Shown piece by piece: positions 52,265 through 60,318 of a stretch of 64,000 nt of DNA (its first letter is position 1; each line of letters starts with the position of its first letter). The stretch comes from Bacillota bacterium. GTDB taxonomy: Bacteria > Bacillota > Clostridia > Acetivibrionales > DTU013. A model generated the notes under the pieces. That model made no database searches. It was not told the DNA's origin and saw only the letters and a list, made by a program, of their open reading frames with translations. Made by a program: the position numbers and the translations under genes. The stretch lies in the NCBI GenBank assembly GCA_023412915.1, contig JAEZRE010000017.1, positions 1 to 64,000 of the forward strand, in the 5' to 3' direction.

Positions 52265-52867
52265 TTACTTCCTTAAAACATTCAGTAAAATATCCGGCGT
52301 TATCTTTTTTGAAATGGTTTCATCCTGAAAATGAAACAATGCCAAGCCTTGAACAAGAGACAGATATGCAGTAGCCAATGCCAGGGGATCTCCCGGGGCC
52401 GCGTCCCCTGAATCCTGCGCCTGCAGTATGACCGGTATCATTTTCTGGAATAGCGCTTCAGAATTCCGATCAATTTTCTCTTGTAGTCCGGGAATGTTTT
52501 TTCCTTGCGTCAAGGCTTGCAGCATAACATGAAAAAACAGCGCCGAGTCTCCGGTTAGTGATTCATCCAGCAAGGCGCCGGATAAAAAGGCTAACTTTTC
52601 CCAAGCAGTCCCTTTACCATTTAGCGCTTTTTCGAAAACTTCTTGTGTTTTTTCCAGTGCAAGATTCACTAAGTAAGAAAATACTTCTTCTTTAGACGTA
52701 AAATAATGGTAGACAAGCCCATAACTCAACTCCGTGGCGTCTGTTATCCTTTTCATTGTTGCTCCATAATATCCGTATTCAGCAAATACCGCTAGAGCTC
52801 CTTTTGTTATTTTCTCCAATGCAATATTACGCATTTGGCCATTTTGTTCTTTTCCTCTTGGTGACAT
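52265..52867 (-). CDS. TetR-family regulator (of DUF4097 gene)
   Basis: 200 residues from ATG 52867 (MSPRGKEQNGQ), which has AAAGGA six bases upstream; a longer open frame exists but runs through the promoter and operator. HTH region: ATMKRITDATELSYGLVYHYFTSKEE (about 35-60). The C-terminal domain is helical. A consensus promoter and palindromic operator lie directly upstream. It is followed at short distance by a membrane DUF4097 protein, which it probably represses together with itself. Confidence 0.92.
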   Translation of the reverse strand: MSPRGKEQNGQMRNIALEKITKGALAVFAEYGYYGATMKRITDATELSYGLVYHYFTSKEEVFSYLVNLALEKTQEVFEKALNGKGTAWEKLAFLSGALLDESLTGDSALFFHVMLQALTQGKNIPGLQEKIDRNSEALFQKMIPVILQAQDSGDAAPGDPLALATAYLSLVQGLALFHFQDETISKKITPDILLNVLRK

Positions 52868-52889
52868 AGGATATCCTTTCATTATTTTC

Positions 52890-52939
52890 ATTGATTGATC
52901 AGTCAATAATATTATATTTAATTCTTTATTCTGTGTCAA
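52890..52939 (-). promoter_or_regulatory. Consensus promoter plus TetR-type operator
   Basis: Minus-strand TTGACA (52939-52934), exactly 17 bases, TATAAT (52916-52911), a perfect sigma-A promoter. Just downstream, ATTGACTGA-TCAATCAAT (52907-52890) is a palindrome with one mismatch, where a bound repressor would block the start of transcription. Confidence 0.85.
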
Positions 52940-52967
52940 GAGATACTTCATTGTTAGGTCTATATGC

Positions 52968-53001
52968 AAAACAAAAGCACCGAATTTTTTCTTTTCGATG
53001 C
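52968..53001 (-). terminator. Rho-independent terminator of the AraC-GyrI gene
   Basis: Minus-strand GCATCGAA (53001-52994) pairs with TTCGGTGC (52984-52977, one wobble), followed by TTTTGTTTT. Confidence 0.7.
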
Positions 53002-53088
53002 CTTTAGGTTTTCATTTATACAATTGGTGTTTCTGAGGGACAATCTTCAAATTCTGAATACCAGCCCTTTAATATGATTATTGCATAC

Positions 53089-53967
53089 TTAATTATCCTT
53101 TTTCTTTACCGGAATCCAAATTTCGCTTCTATAATTCGGATTCCCGGTATCCGGGCTCTCATTCCACAAAATTTCAGGTCCTTCAACTGCCTCATAACCT
53201 GAAGATGGAAACCACTCGGAATAAATCCTACCCCACACATTTTGGAGTGTTTCCGGAAATGGTCCAATTGCTTCGAATACAACCCAGCTGCCGGCATCAA
53301 TTTTCAATACATCAAATTCTGCTGTTTCATCACTTGATGTTGCTACACCGATGTAATGATCCAGTTCTCCTTTTTCTTCCATTCTTCCTTCCGAAAAATT
53401 AGTAGATGCACTAATGATCCCTGTTGGTTCTACATTTGAAAGTGCCTTTAAATACTTGGCAACCTCAGGGGTTAAAAGTTCAGCCATTTTTGCAATCTCC
53501 GGATTGACACCTTCAAAAATAATCGGAACTCTCTTCTTAAAACCTACTAATTTAAATGTCTCCTTCTCAACAACGCGATAATTCATTTCACAGCCTCCTT
53601 TTATTGATAATTGAAAGGTCATTCTAGGATAAGCTTTTATCTGTGTATTCTCATTTCTGGCTTCTGAAGGGAGAACACCATGCATGGAATGAAAAGCGCG
53701 GGTAAAGGAATCAGCTGAATTGTAACCATATTTAACAGCAATATCAATTATATTAAAATTCTTAGCTTTCAAATCAAGTGCAGCCAATGTTAATTTTCTT
53801 CTTCGGATATATTCCGATAAGCTTACTCCCGATAAAAATGAAAACACCCGCTTAAAATGATACTCTGAGCAGTATGCGATTTTAGATATTTCTATATAAT
53901 CAATTTCCTCTGTTAAGTGCTCTTCAATGTATGCCAACGCATTATTCATACTTCTTAAAGAATCCAT
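53089..53967 (-). CDS. AraC-family regulator with GyrI-like effector-binding domain
   Basis: 292 residues from ATG 53967 (MDSLRSMNNAL), preceded by AAAGGAGG. N-terminal AraC DNA-binding domain (about 1-105): IDYIEISKIAYCSEYHFKRVFSFLSG and FNIIDIAVKYGYNSADSFTRAFHSMHGVLPSEAR. The rest is a GyrI-like/AraC_E_bind domain (about 125-292: VVEKETFKLVGFKKRVP, WVVFEAIGPFPETLQNVWGRIYSEWFPSSGYE, IWIPVKKK). This Rob-like layout senses lipophilic drugs or metabolites and activates exporters or detoxifying enzymes. A terminator follows; no target is adjacent in the same transcript. Confidence 0.92.
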   Translation of the reverse strand: MDSLRSMNNALAYIEEHLTEEIDYIEISKIAYCSEYHFKRVFSFLSGVSLSEYIRRRKLTLAALDLKAKNFNIIDIAVKYGYNSADSFTRAFHSMHGVLPSEARNENTQIKAYPRMTFQLSIKGGCEMNYRVVEKETFKLVGFKKRVPIIFEGVNPEIAKMAELLTPEVAKYLKALSNVEPTGIISASTNFSEGRMEEKGELDHYIGVATSSDETAEFDVLKIDAGSWVVFEAIGPFPETLQNVWGRIYSEWFPSSGYEAVEGPEILWNESPDTGNPNYRSEIWIPVKKKDN

Positions 53968-54083
53968 TGAACAACCTCCTTTCATCATCAATATTATCAA
54001 AGGATGCATTTATCCATCCGACAATCTGTGCAAAATATAGTCGACTTGGCGGAGTAGTAATCTATTGCGGCTGCTTAGTTTCT

Positions 54084-54695
54084 TCACGTTTCGATACCGA
54101 ATCGAATCATGGAAAGAAAACTGTTGCGTTCTTCAAGAAAGTCATGAAGATACGTTTCCTCCAAATCAGAATGATTCTCAAAATCTGATAAATACTTCTT
54201 ATCGAAATAATCCAGCGTGAGCATTACTAATCTGAAGGCCTGTTCACGATCCACGCCTTCTTTCAGAGGAACCTTTTCAAACTTACTCTTCCACCCTTTC
54301 TCATCATTGGAAAACAGCTCACCGAATTTAACCTGAATTTCTACTTTTAGTTCATCGGGCGTCGCATAAAAGGCTTCTCTAATAATTCTTGTTAATGAGG
54401 GATTATTTTTATAGTAATGGAATTTGACGATAGTGCATTTTTCTTTAGCTTCAAAGAAGCCTTTATTATCCAACAGAGTATCGAAACCCATTTCTATTTT
54501 TCCTTTTTCAAAACATCTATCCAAAACGCTAAGATATAATTCTTTTTTGCTTTTAAAATGGTGAAAGATCAGAGCCTTGGATATGCCGGCCGCATCTGCC
54601 AGCATTGTGGTCGAGGTATTAGCATATCCATATCGGGCAAACACCTCAAAACTGGTATCCAGAATTTTTTCTTTATCATAAAGCTGCAAAGGCAT
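54084..54695 (-). CDS. TetR-family regulator (of nitroreductase-like gene)
   Basis: 203 residues from ATG 54695 with GGAGG upstream. HTH: NTSTTMLADAAGISKALIFHHFKSKKELYLS (about 25-55). The helical C-terminal domain includes LVMLTLDYFDKKYLSDFENH, similar in type to the exporter-linked TetR at 7057. The upstream neighbour on the same strand is a nitroreductase-like gene whose promoter holds two copies of a TAACC-ATC-GGTCA element, the likely binding sites. A 15-base inverted repeat separates the two genes. Confidence 0.9.
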   Translation of the reverse strand: MPLQLYDKEKILDTSFEVFARYGYANTSTTMLADAAGISKALIFHHFKSKKELYLSVLDRCFEKGKIEMGFDTLLDNKGFFEAKEKCTIVKFHYYKNNPSLTRIIREAFYATPDELKVEIQVKFGELFSNDEKGWKSKFEKVPLKEGVDREQAFRLVMLTLDYFDKKYLSDFENHSDLEETYLHDFLEERNSFLSMIRFGIET

Positions 54696-54752
54696 GGTTT
54701 TACCTCCGTATGGTTATGGGTCCTCTTAAAACTATAAATACTTTGAGAAATA

Positions 54753-54790
54753 TGTTTTGAGATGTGACAGTAAATTCACATCTCAAAACA
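54753..54790. repeat. Perfect 15-base inverted repeat
   Basis: TGTTTTGAGATGTGA (54753-54767), 8-base spacer, exact complement (54776-54790). There is no T-tract on either strand. It lies between the nitroreductase-like gene and tetR, so it could be a second regulator-binding site or a transcript-end hairpin. Confidence 0.6.
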
Positions 54791-54874
54791 CTCTCCGGAT
54801 ATCTCCATCAATTTCATTATATATATCCAATATGGATAAATCTATCGAAAAAAGTATAACGAATTCCATTTGTG

Positions 54875-55720
54875 TTATATGGAGAATCTCCAAACCGCTC
54901 TTCCGGATTCTTCAGTTACAGTTACATTCGGGATATACCCTTTATCAATTAATCCAAGCCAGACGTGACACGCGCAGATGCCTATATCTACGTTTGGGTG
55001 CTCCCATTTAAAATGCTTATACCCCACCGGCATCGCAACAGTTATTGTTTTAAATGAATTTTCAAAGCCAAATCTCCACATTTGGGAGTTTGCTGCAGAT
55101 GGTGCTTTTCTTCCCAGGTCAAGCGCATACAAAATGTCATCGGAAAGCTTGTCATAATCATCGGGATTCCCAAGCAATTCTTTAATTTCCTTACGTTTGA
55201 AGCTTGAAGTCCTATTTTGCAATCTGTCCATAAGCCGCAATCCGCCGGTTTCGTAATAGCCGAGCGGCGAGATACATATTGCCCGTCTGCCGGTGGTTAC
55301 ACCTTTTGAGTATCCATAACCGGCGTTTGATTCCTTTATCTGCTCTGGCTTTTGCAAATGAGGCATTAAACGCTCAAGCTCCGATAGTTTATAATGTCCG
55401 TACCAACAGGTCGACAGGCCTTTACTCTCCGCAAAGAGGATAAGCAGCTCCCCTATAAAACCGGCCTTTGATATTGAGATAATATCAGTTTCTGCCATAA
55501 ACGCAATGTTGACCGTTGGTGATGCCATGAGCAAATAAAGAGTTTTTGTCGGGTCAGCATTAAAGAACTTAATCTCAACATTGTGATCAAAAGGAGCTGA
55601 CAGTGACTTTGCGAAGTCCTTTACAGTATCAAGGACATCCTTTTCAACACCGGTCATTTTGTAGCTGCGTGCCGAGCGCCGCGAATCAATAGTACTTTTA
55701 ATCGGAAATGGGATGATCAT
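54875..55720 (-). CDS. Nitroreductase-like protein, TM-nitroreductase family
   Basis: 282 residues from ATG 55720 with GGAGG eight bases upstream. RRSARSYK near the start is the nitroreductase phosphate-binding motif; ILYALDLGRKAPSAANSQMWRF in the C-terminal half is a second nitroreductase-type SAANSQ motif, so the protein holds two half-domains, as in the putative TM nitroreductase family (PF14512 type). GLSTCWYGHYKLSELE corresponds to the family flavin segment. FMN-dependent reduction of xenobiotics is likely. The promoter has twin operator elements and a TetR gene follows. Confidence 0.85.
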   Translation of the reverse strand: MIIPFPIKSTIDSRRSARSYKMTGVEKDVLDTVKDFAKSLSAPFDHNVEIKFFNADPTKTLYLLMASPTVNIAFMAETDIISISKAGFIGELLILFAESKGLSTCWYGHYKLSELERLMPHLQKPEQIKESNAGYGYSKGVTTGRRAICISPLGYYETGGLRLMDRLQNRTSSFKRKEIKELLGNPDDYDKLSDDILYALDLGRKAPSAANSQMWRFGFENSFKTITVAMPVGYKHFKWEHPNVDIGICACHVWLGLIDKGYIPNVTVTEESGRAVWRFSI

Positions 55721-55763
55721 GTTCAATACCTCCTATAAAGTATATTGCCGAAGAAGCCTATAG

Positions 55764-55810
55764 TAACCATCGGTCAATATAAGTATAGCAGCTTGCTAAC
55801 CATCGGTCAA
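55764..55810 (-). promoter_or_regulatory. Promoter with two copies of a TetR-type operator
   Basis: TAACCATCGGTCAA occurs at 55764-55777 and 55797-55810. Read on the minus strand, TTGACC of the second copy is the -35, followed after 17 bases by TATACT; the first copy lies just past the -10. Each copy is an imperfect palindrome TGACC-GAT-GGTTA. The layout mirrors the promoter at 7753-7810. Confidence 0.75.
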
Positions 55811-55893
55811 CATAAAACATCTCCCTTTATATACCTACTTTTATCCATAAATACTCAAAACAGGATTTCTACATTATTCTACTTGGTTAAAAC

Positions 55894-56412
55894 TTACTTT
55901 TGCAATAGAGCATATGTTAATTCCGCAAACTGTCCGAATTTTTTTACTTCTTTCAGATAAAATCGCTTTAATGCTTCCTTCTGTGAAAACAATGGTATTC
56001 CCATCCCTAATAGCACAGGAGCAATCTGTATTACCAAATTATCGATCATATCATTATCTAATAAGGGAGCTACTATTGTGTTTCCTCCAACAATCCAAAC
56101 GTTTTTATCCTTTTCAATCCGCTTAACAAATTCCATAATATCACAATTAACAGGTATAAATCCCTTAGCTGATAAGCTTTCAGCGTGTGTAAAAACATAG
56201 TTTTTCGTAGTCGGATAAAAACTATCTATATTCTCCATGTTTTCAATTTCGTTAAACGTTCTTTTACCCATGATGGTAATATCCATACTTTTATAGAAAC
56301 TTTCATATTCGGTTTCTTCTATTGTGCCAGTTTGATAAAGCCAATCCAAATTATGGTTTTTATCAGCAAGGTAGCCATCCATAGTTATACATCCATAAAA
56401 AAACACACTCAT
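55894..56412 (-). CDS. Dihydrofolate reductase / RibD C-terminal family protein
   Basis: 172 residues. MSVFFYGCITMDGYLADKNHNLDWL is the typical N-terminus of RibD-C/DHFR-like proteins (YyaP/YwjB group). The mid part has ITIMGKRTFNEIE and NVWIVGGNTIVAPLLDNDMID, the conserved GG nucleotide loop. Catalytic role is undefined in this group; NADPH-dependent reduction is probable. AAAGGG precedes the ATG. It may be co-transcribed with the XRE gene upstream (55-base gap). Confidence 0.88.
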   Translation of the reverse strand: MSVFFYGCITMDGYLADKNHNLDWLYQTGTIEETEYESFYKSMDITIMGKRTFNEIENMENIDSFYPTTKNYVFTHAESLSAKGFIPVNCDIMEFVKRIEKDKNVWIVGGNTIVAPLLDNDMIDNLVIQIAPVLLGMGIPLFSQKEALKRFYLKEVKKFGQFAELTYALLQK

Positions 56413-56467
56413 TTTTAACCCTTTCTAATAGGTACACATGATAACGTAATAAACGACAAATCATCGG

Positions 56468-57055
56468 CTAATACTCTGAATATGCCATTAAACCATGTTT
56501 AATACAATAGACATATAGTTTACCGCCCTTAGTTACGGGAAACCTGCAAGTTGGACTTTGTTCCGGGTACAAGCGATTCAGAAATACTTTGTCGCTTTTA
56601 ACATAGGCCGCAAAAGAAAGATAGTGTTCTTTGGTCATTGGATGGTCAAAGGTTACGAAGTAATCAGTATCTATTTCCTCTACTGTGATTTTGATAGCAG
56701 CAGGTGAATCTATGGGCAATACACGTTCCAATTTTCTTCCACAGCAGAATATAGAGGCACTTCCTGTACTAACCAGAATATTTCTGCATGTAGGGCAGAC
56801 ATAAAAACGCACTTTGTCAATATTTCCACTGTCCGGCTTATTTAGCGTAATTTCGCCCTCCATCATCTGTTTCATATCAACACCCAAAATAGCGGATAGT
56901 TCCGGCCACACCGACAGGTCAGGACATCCTAAACCGCATTCCCATTTTGAAACCGTTTTATTTTGAATACCCAGTGCATCTGCAACATTTCTCTGGGTAA
57001 GTTTTTTTTCCTTTCGTAGCTTGGCAATCAATTTTCCTATTTTCACACAGTCCAT
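56468..57055 (-). CDS. XRE-family regulator fused to a desulfoferrodoxin-like domain
   Basis: 195 residues from ATG 57055 (MDCVKIGKLIAKLRKEKK), with GGAGGTG upstream. Residues 4-60 form an XRE helix-turn-helix (LTQRNVADALGIQNKTVSKWECGLGCPDLS). Then YVCPTCRNIL (CxxC) and ASIFCCGRKLERV (CC) form a rubredoxin/desulfoferrodoxin-like zinc or iron knot, and HPMTKEHYLSFAAYVKSD followed by VYCIKHGLM resembles the superoxide-reductase iron site of desulfoferrodoxin. This points to a redox- or iron-sensing regulator. It begins 35 bases after the AAA-VWA gene stop and may be in the same transcript. Confidence 0.88.
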   Translation of the reverse strand: MDCVKIGKLIAKLRKEKKLTQRNVADALGIQNKTVSKWECGLGCPDLSVWPELSAILGVDMKQMMEGEITLNKPDSGNIDKVRFYVCPTCRNILVSTGSASIFCCGRKLERVLPIDSPAAIKITVEEIDTDYFVTFDHPMTKEHYLSFAAYVKSDKVFLNRLYPEQSPTCRFPVTKGGKLYVYCIKHGLMAYSEY

Positions 57056-57090
57056 GCCTTCACCTCCATTTCCGCTTTGTACAACCATAC

Positions 57091-59130
57091 TTATAAAAAC
57101 CTTGCGATTATTTGTACCAACCTTGCCGGAAGCTGCGTCAAGTCGGTTATATCCAATGTATTTTCAGCTCCGTAAAGGTCACGGATAGCCTCTTTATCCT
57201 GCCCAATAGCTGCAGCAAGAAATTGGATGCCCTTACGCCTGAATTGCTGTAAAGTATCTTTCATATCATAAGCTGCTTTTTCACCGGTGTAATCAGGCAT
57301 AGCCATAGGCTGCCCGTCACTGATGCTGATTATTAATTTGGTTTTTTGAGGCGCATTAAGCAATCTATCAGAAATAATACGCAATGTCAAACCATCTCGG
57401 TTATTGCTACGAGCCTGAATGTTCATAAGAGTATATTTTTCATCTGCGTCTTTACTTTTAAAGTCTACATATGCATATATAGACATTTGTTCCAGCTTGG
57501 ATCGGTCTGCTGTATCACCGTAAACCATTATCGGAATACCACACCCGGTACAGAATTCATATAAAGCGACGGCTGCCTGTTTTGCTGCATCCAAGCGGCC
57601 AAAGGCCGACATTGACGCTGATTCGTCAATCCTGAGAGCAACTGCAAGAGAGGGTTCTTCCTCAGGAGGACGCTTACGGGCAAATACGCGAAAATCCGGA
57701 GTAGCGGCCCGATCTGCACAGAACTTAGTGCCGTAAAGCTGCGATTTAGCGAATTCAGAAGAAGCTTCATGCTCTAAAAGAGGGTTTGTTTTACGGATTA
57801 GTTCTCGAATGACCGGTATCAAAGCAGCAGCCATGTTGTGATACTCTTCCATGTTTTGAGCGGTAGCTTCCGGGCGATGGACAATAAGCTTGATTTCTTG
57901 ATGACAGCTGCCTTGAACACTTTGCCGTGCTTCCCTGTTCAACTGTTTACGAAATTCTTTTCTTTGCAATTCGTCTGTATCGGATTTATCAAGCTCATGA
58001 TAAAATGGAGTGCCGTTTTCTCCATTGTCGTTGCTTGAAACATCGGTATTTCCATCGCTGCTCCTATCCGAATTCCCCTCGCTTTCTGGCGATTTTCTGA
58101 GGCGCGCTGCATTTTTATCAGCTTGATCTGTTTCGGCAGAGAATGCTCCATCCTCAGAAATATTAAGTTCCAAAACTTCCGGGTTCTCTCCATCTGAATG
58201 GGTATGACTGATTATATCCAACTCCTGAAGCTTATCTGTCAAGCCATGACTTACTAGTGCCTGTTCTAAAATAGCAAGCTCCTGCGGGTCAGTGGTAATT
58301 TTGTAAAGCACCTTATGATATAGGGTATTTTGTACTGATGCACCGCTTTGAACGGCATCAACCCAAAAGATGTAGGATCGCATCCCTGCCACACCTTTAA
58401 TTGCATTAGCCCGCGCCGTTTCATCAAGCAGCATAATTGTTTCGGCTAAAAGAGAAAGAACATTTTCAGATTGATAACCGGTCTTAGCTATAGCCCGTTC
58501 CATCATAACTTCTTTAGGTGGTAAATCCAGTTTTTCCGCATGTTGCACTCTATCACGCAAAGCTTCATTTAGAGGACGGTAGCCATTGTAGCCACGGTTT
58601 GTTGTTATAACGGCAATAAAATCAGGATGACGATGTACGATACGAGTTGGTAAGTTTAGACTGCCATCTGGTTCCAGTGCGGAATTTAGAGCCATTAAAA
58701 CAGCAGCATCCCTAATAACTGTGGGTTCCTGAATCTCCAAGAGCCATCCATTTTCATAGGCGCGGACAATTTCTGAGGGATAATATCGATATTCAACAGT
58801 GTCCGATTTATCATTTTTTTCTGACAATACCGGAAGAATAGAACCCAGCACATCGGATTTATCCATATCCGCAAAACAGGTTACTTTCGTGTAGGGTAGG
58901 CCGAAATCAGCAGAGAATGCTTTCGCAAGCTGGGTTTTCCCTGAACCTGCATCCCCCTCCAGCAAAATTGTACTGATTTTCATCTCACCGCGGTTCCAAT
59001 TCCTTACTACCTCTTGATATATGCGCTTTTCTGCTTCACTTTCAATATGTGAAGATGGCTTTTGCCAAACAAGGGACTGCTCCTCTTCCGTCAGCTGTCT
59101 TTCAGGCGACAGAATACAAGTCCGTTTCAT
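57091..59130 (-). CDS. Fused MoxR-type AAA+ ATPase and VWA domain protein
   Basis: 679 residues. The AAA+ domain (about 35-270) has Walker A EGDAGSGKT (about 62-70), Walker B-like GWLLEIQEPT, sensor I ITTNRG and an arginine-finger-like ALRDRV. A charged, Asp/Ser/Asn-rich linker spans about 320-390. The C-terminal VWA domain (about 485-679) has the MIDAS residues DESASMS (about 503) and the ISDGQP motif. In MoxR-VWA systems the two parts are normally separate genes acting as a metal-dependent chaperone or motor pair; here they are one chain. Upstream DUF6530-like and GIY-YIG-like genes are tightly packed with it (1-base gap and overlap). Confidence 0.92.
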   Translation of the reverse strand: MKRTCILSPERQLTEEEQSLVWQKPSSHIESEAEKRIYQEVVRNWNRGEMKISTILLEGDAGSGKTQLAKAFSADFGLPYTKVTCFADMDKSDVLGSILPVLSEKNDKSDTVEYRYYPSEIVRAYENGWLLEIQEPTVIRDAAVLMALNSALEPDGSLNLPTRIVHRHPDFIAVITTNRGYNGYRPLNEALRDRVQHAEKLDLPPKEVMMERAIAKTGYQSENVLSLLAETIMLLDETARANAIKGVAGMRSYIFWVDAVQSGASVQNTLYHKVLYKITTDPQELAILEQALVSHGLTDKLQELDIISHTHSDGENPEVLELNISEDGAFSAETDQADKNAARLRKSPESEGNSDRSSDGNTDVSSNDNGENGTPFYHELDKSDTDELQRKEFRKQLNREARQSVQGSCHQEIKLIVHRPEATAQNMEEYHNMAAALIPVIRELIRKTNPLLEHEASSEFAKSQLYGTKFCADRAATPDFRVFARKRPPEEEPSLAVALRIDESASMSAFGRLDAAKQAAVALYEFCTGCGIPIMVYGDTADRSKLEQMSIYAYVDFKSKDADEKYTLMNIQARSNNRDGLTLRIISDRLLNAPQKTKLIISISDGQPMAMPDYTGEKAAYDMKDTLQQFRRKGIQFLAAAIGQDKEAIRDLYGAENTLDITDLTQLPARLVQIIARFL

Positions 59131-59131
59131 G

Positions 59132-59596
59132 CTAATAACACTCCAATTCTTCTAAAATGCGGGTAAGTACCCTTTGGCGTTCTCCAATCAATTCCCCCAA
59201 ATCACTCAGGCTCTGGGCAAATACTTTAATGTCCTCATTGATATTTTGATTGTCAGTACAAACTTCTACGGGTAATACACCACCTTGCACCCCAATACGT
59301 TCCACTGTTGGTTTTTCAGGGTCATATAAAAGAGGAAGACGGTAAGCCTCCTTGAAGTAGAGTAATGTCCTGCTTAAAAAGATTATAAGATCGAATATCT
59401 GATGCACAGGCAACTCCTGGGCCAAAACCAATTCACCTTTATTATCATTTTTCCAAATCTGTGCCGCAATCTGCATTTCTTTATTTTCTTCAAGCATCGG
59501 CGCACCTAACGTTAAACGTTTGATGTCAGATTGATAAGCATTTCTGCCGTCTATGCGGTCATAACCCTTTGACACCATAACTGTATCTTCATTCAT
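59132..59596 (-). CDS. DUF6530-like protein of unknown function
   Basis: 154 residues from ATG 59596 (MNEDTVMV), nine bases after GGAGGA; an ATG at 59602 is too close to it. The sequence MVSKGYDRIDGRNAYQSDIKRLTLG followed by ELPVHQIFDLIIFLSRTLLYFKEAY resembles DUF6530 proteins (YDxIDG..SD...LSLG ... ELPxHRxxDL), an assignment from memory that should be treated as moderate. The C-terminal helices (NEDIKVFAQSLSDLGELIGERQRVL) suggest a protein-interaction surface. It overlaps the GIY-YIG-like gene by four bases and ends one base before the AAA-VWA gene. Confidence 0.8.
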   Translation of the reverse strand: MNEDTVMVSKGYDRIDGRNAYQSDIKRLTLGAPMLEENKEMQIAAQIWKNDNKGELVLAQELPVHQIFDLIIFLSRTLLYFKEAYRLPLLYDPEKPTVERIGVQGGVLPVEVCTDNQNINEDIKVFAQSLSDLGELIGERQRVLTRILEELECY

Positions 59597-59937
59597 TTCC
59601 ATATCCTCCTTGCATTCGGATTGTCAGCGAGACACTGCTCTCTCAAACTTTCTAATTTTGCTGTATGATCTTCAAGTGGGTCATCATACTTTAACACTTT
59701 AACAACTGATAGTTCAAAGCCTTCGGATCCAAATTTATTCCAGAGTTCCTGTAATAGTTTATTGGGGTGCCAGTTGGCTGACAATTTCATATTAGTACTG
59801 TTGAATTCTGATTTTGTATCTTTGGAGATACCCAAAAATACCTCGTCAGTTTCTCTACAACGGTAAGATATTACACCCATTTCAGGATGCCTGTTTTTAT
59901 ATATTTCTAAAAGCTCTTTTTTTCTTTTTACATCCAT
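59593..59937 (-). CDS. GIY-YIG-like small protein
   Basis: 114 residues from ATG 59937 (MDVKRKKELL), with GAGGTG six bases upstream. The core MGVISYRCRETDEVFLGISK aligns with the GIY-(x)-YIG strand pair, but the second motif is FLG instead of YIG; NWHPNKLLQELWNKFGSEGFELSV matches the helix and strand that follow in a group of small Firmicute GIY-YIG proteins. The catalytic Arg and Glu are not clear, so it may be non-catalytic. It heads the operon with the DUF6530-like and AAA-VWA genes. Confidence 0.75.
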   Translation of the reverse strand: MDVKRKKELLEIYKNRHPEMGVISYRCRETDEVFLGISKDTKSEFNSTNMKLSANWHPNKLLQELWNKFGSEGFELSVVKVLKYDDPLEDHTAKLESLREQCLADNPNARRIWK

Positions 59938-60024
59938 TGTGTTCACCTCGAATTCATTATATATTTAAACGCTACCGAAAAAAATCCACGCTCCGTAGAC
60001 TATACGACAAAAGCGTTAAAAAAT

Positions 60025-60063
60025 GAAAAACCGCCAATTAGGAGCTGTTTCCTAAATCGGCGG
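60025..60063 (-). terminator. Rho-independent terminator
   Basis: Minus strand: CCGCCGATTTAGGA (60063-60050) pairs with TCCTAATTGGCGG (60043-60031) with one bulge, followed by TTTTTC and more T. It lies 250 bases past the DUF362 gene. Confidence 0.75.
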
Positions 60064-60066
60064 CAA

Positions 60067-60318
60067 GTCTTATATCTAATTTTCCATAGCAATTTAATTT
60101 CTTCGAATGATGTGCAACCCAAGCTTATCTTGAGTAAAGGATAGTAACACCGTACTACATTGGGCTGCTTCCTCCCAAAAAAGAATCATAGAGACCAACT
60201 GAGTTCCATGAGCTGGGGCATGTGCTTTTAGATACACTCTGCTGAAAGCCGAAATATGCCGTTAACTTGTCTACCGTTTGTTGAATTGTTGTGTTATCGT
60301 CGCGGACAGCTCTTTCGT
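60067..60318 (-). other. Unassigned region, possible coding remnant
   Basis: On the minus strand two overlapping short frames are open without start codons (one contains TIQQTVDKLTAYFGFQQSVS, the other HGTQLVSMILFWEEAAQC). This pattern is expected of a small decayed gene or of a structured 3' region. No family is recognised. Confidence 0.25.
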
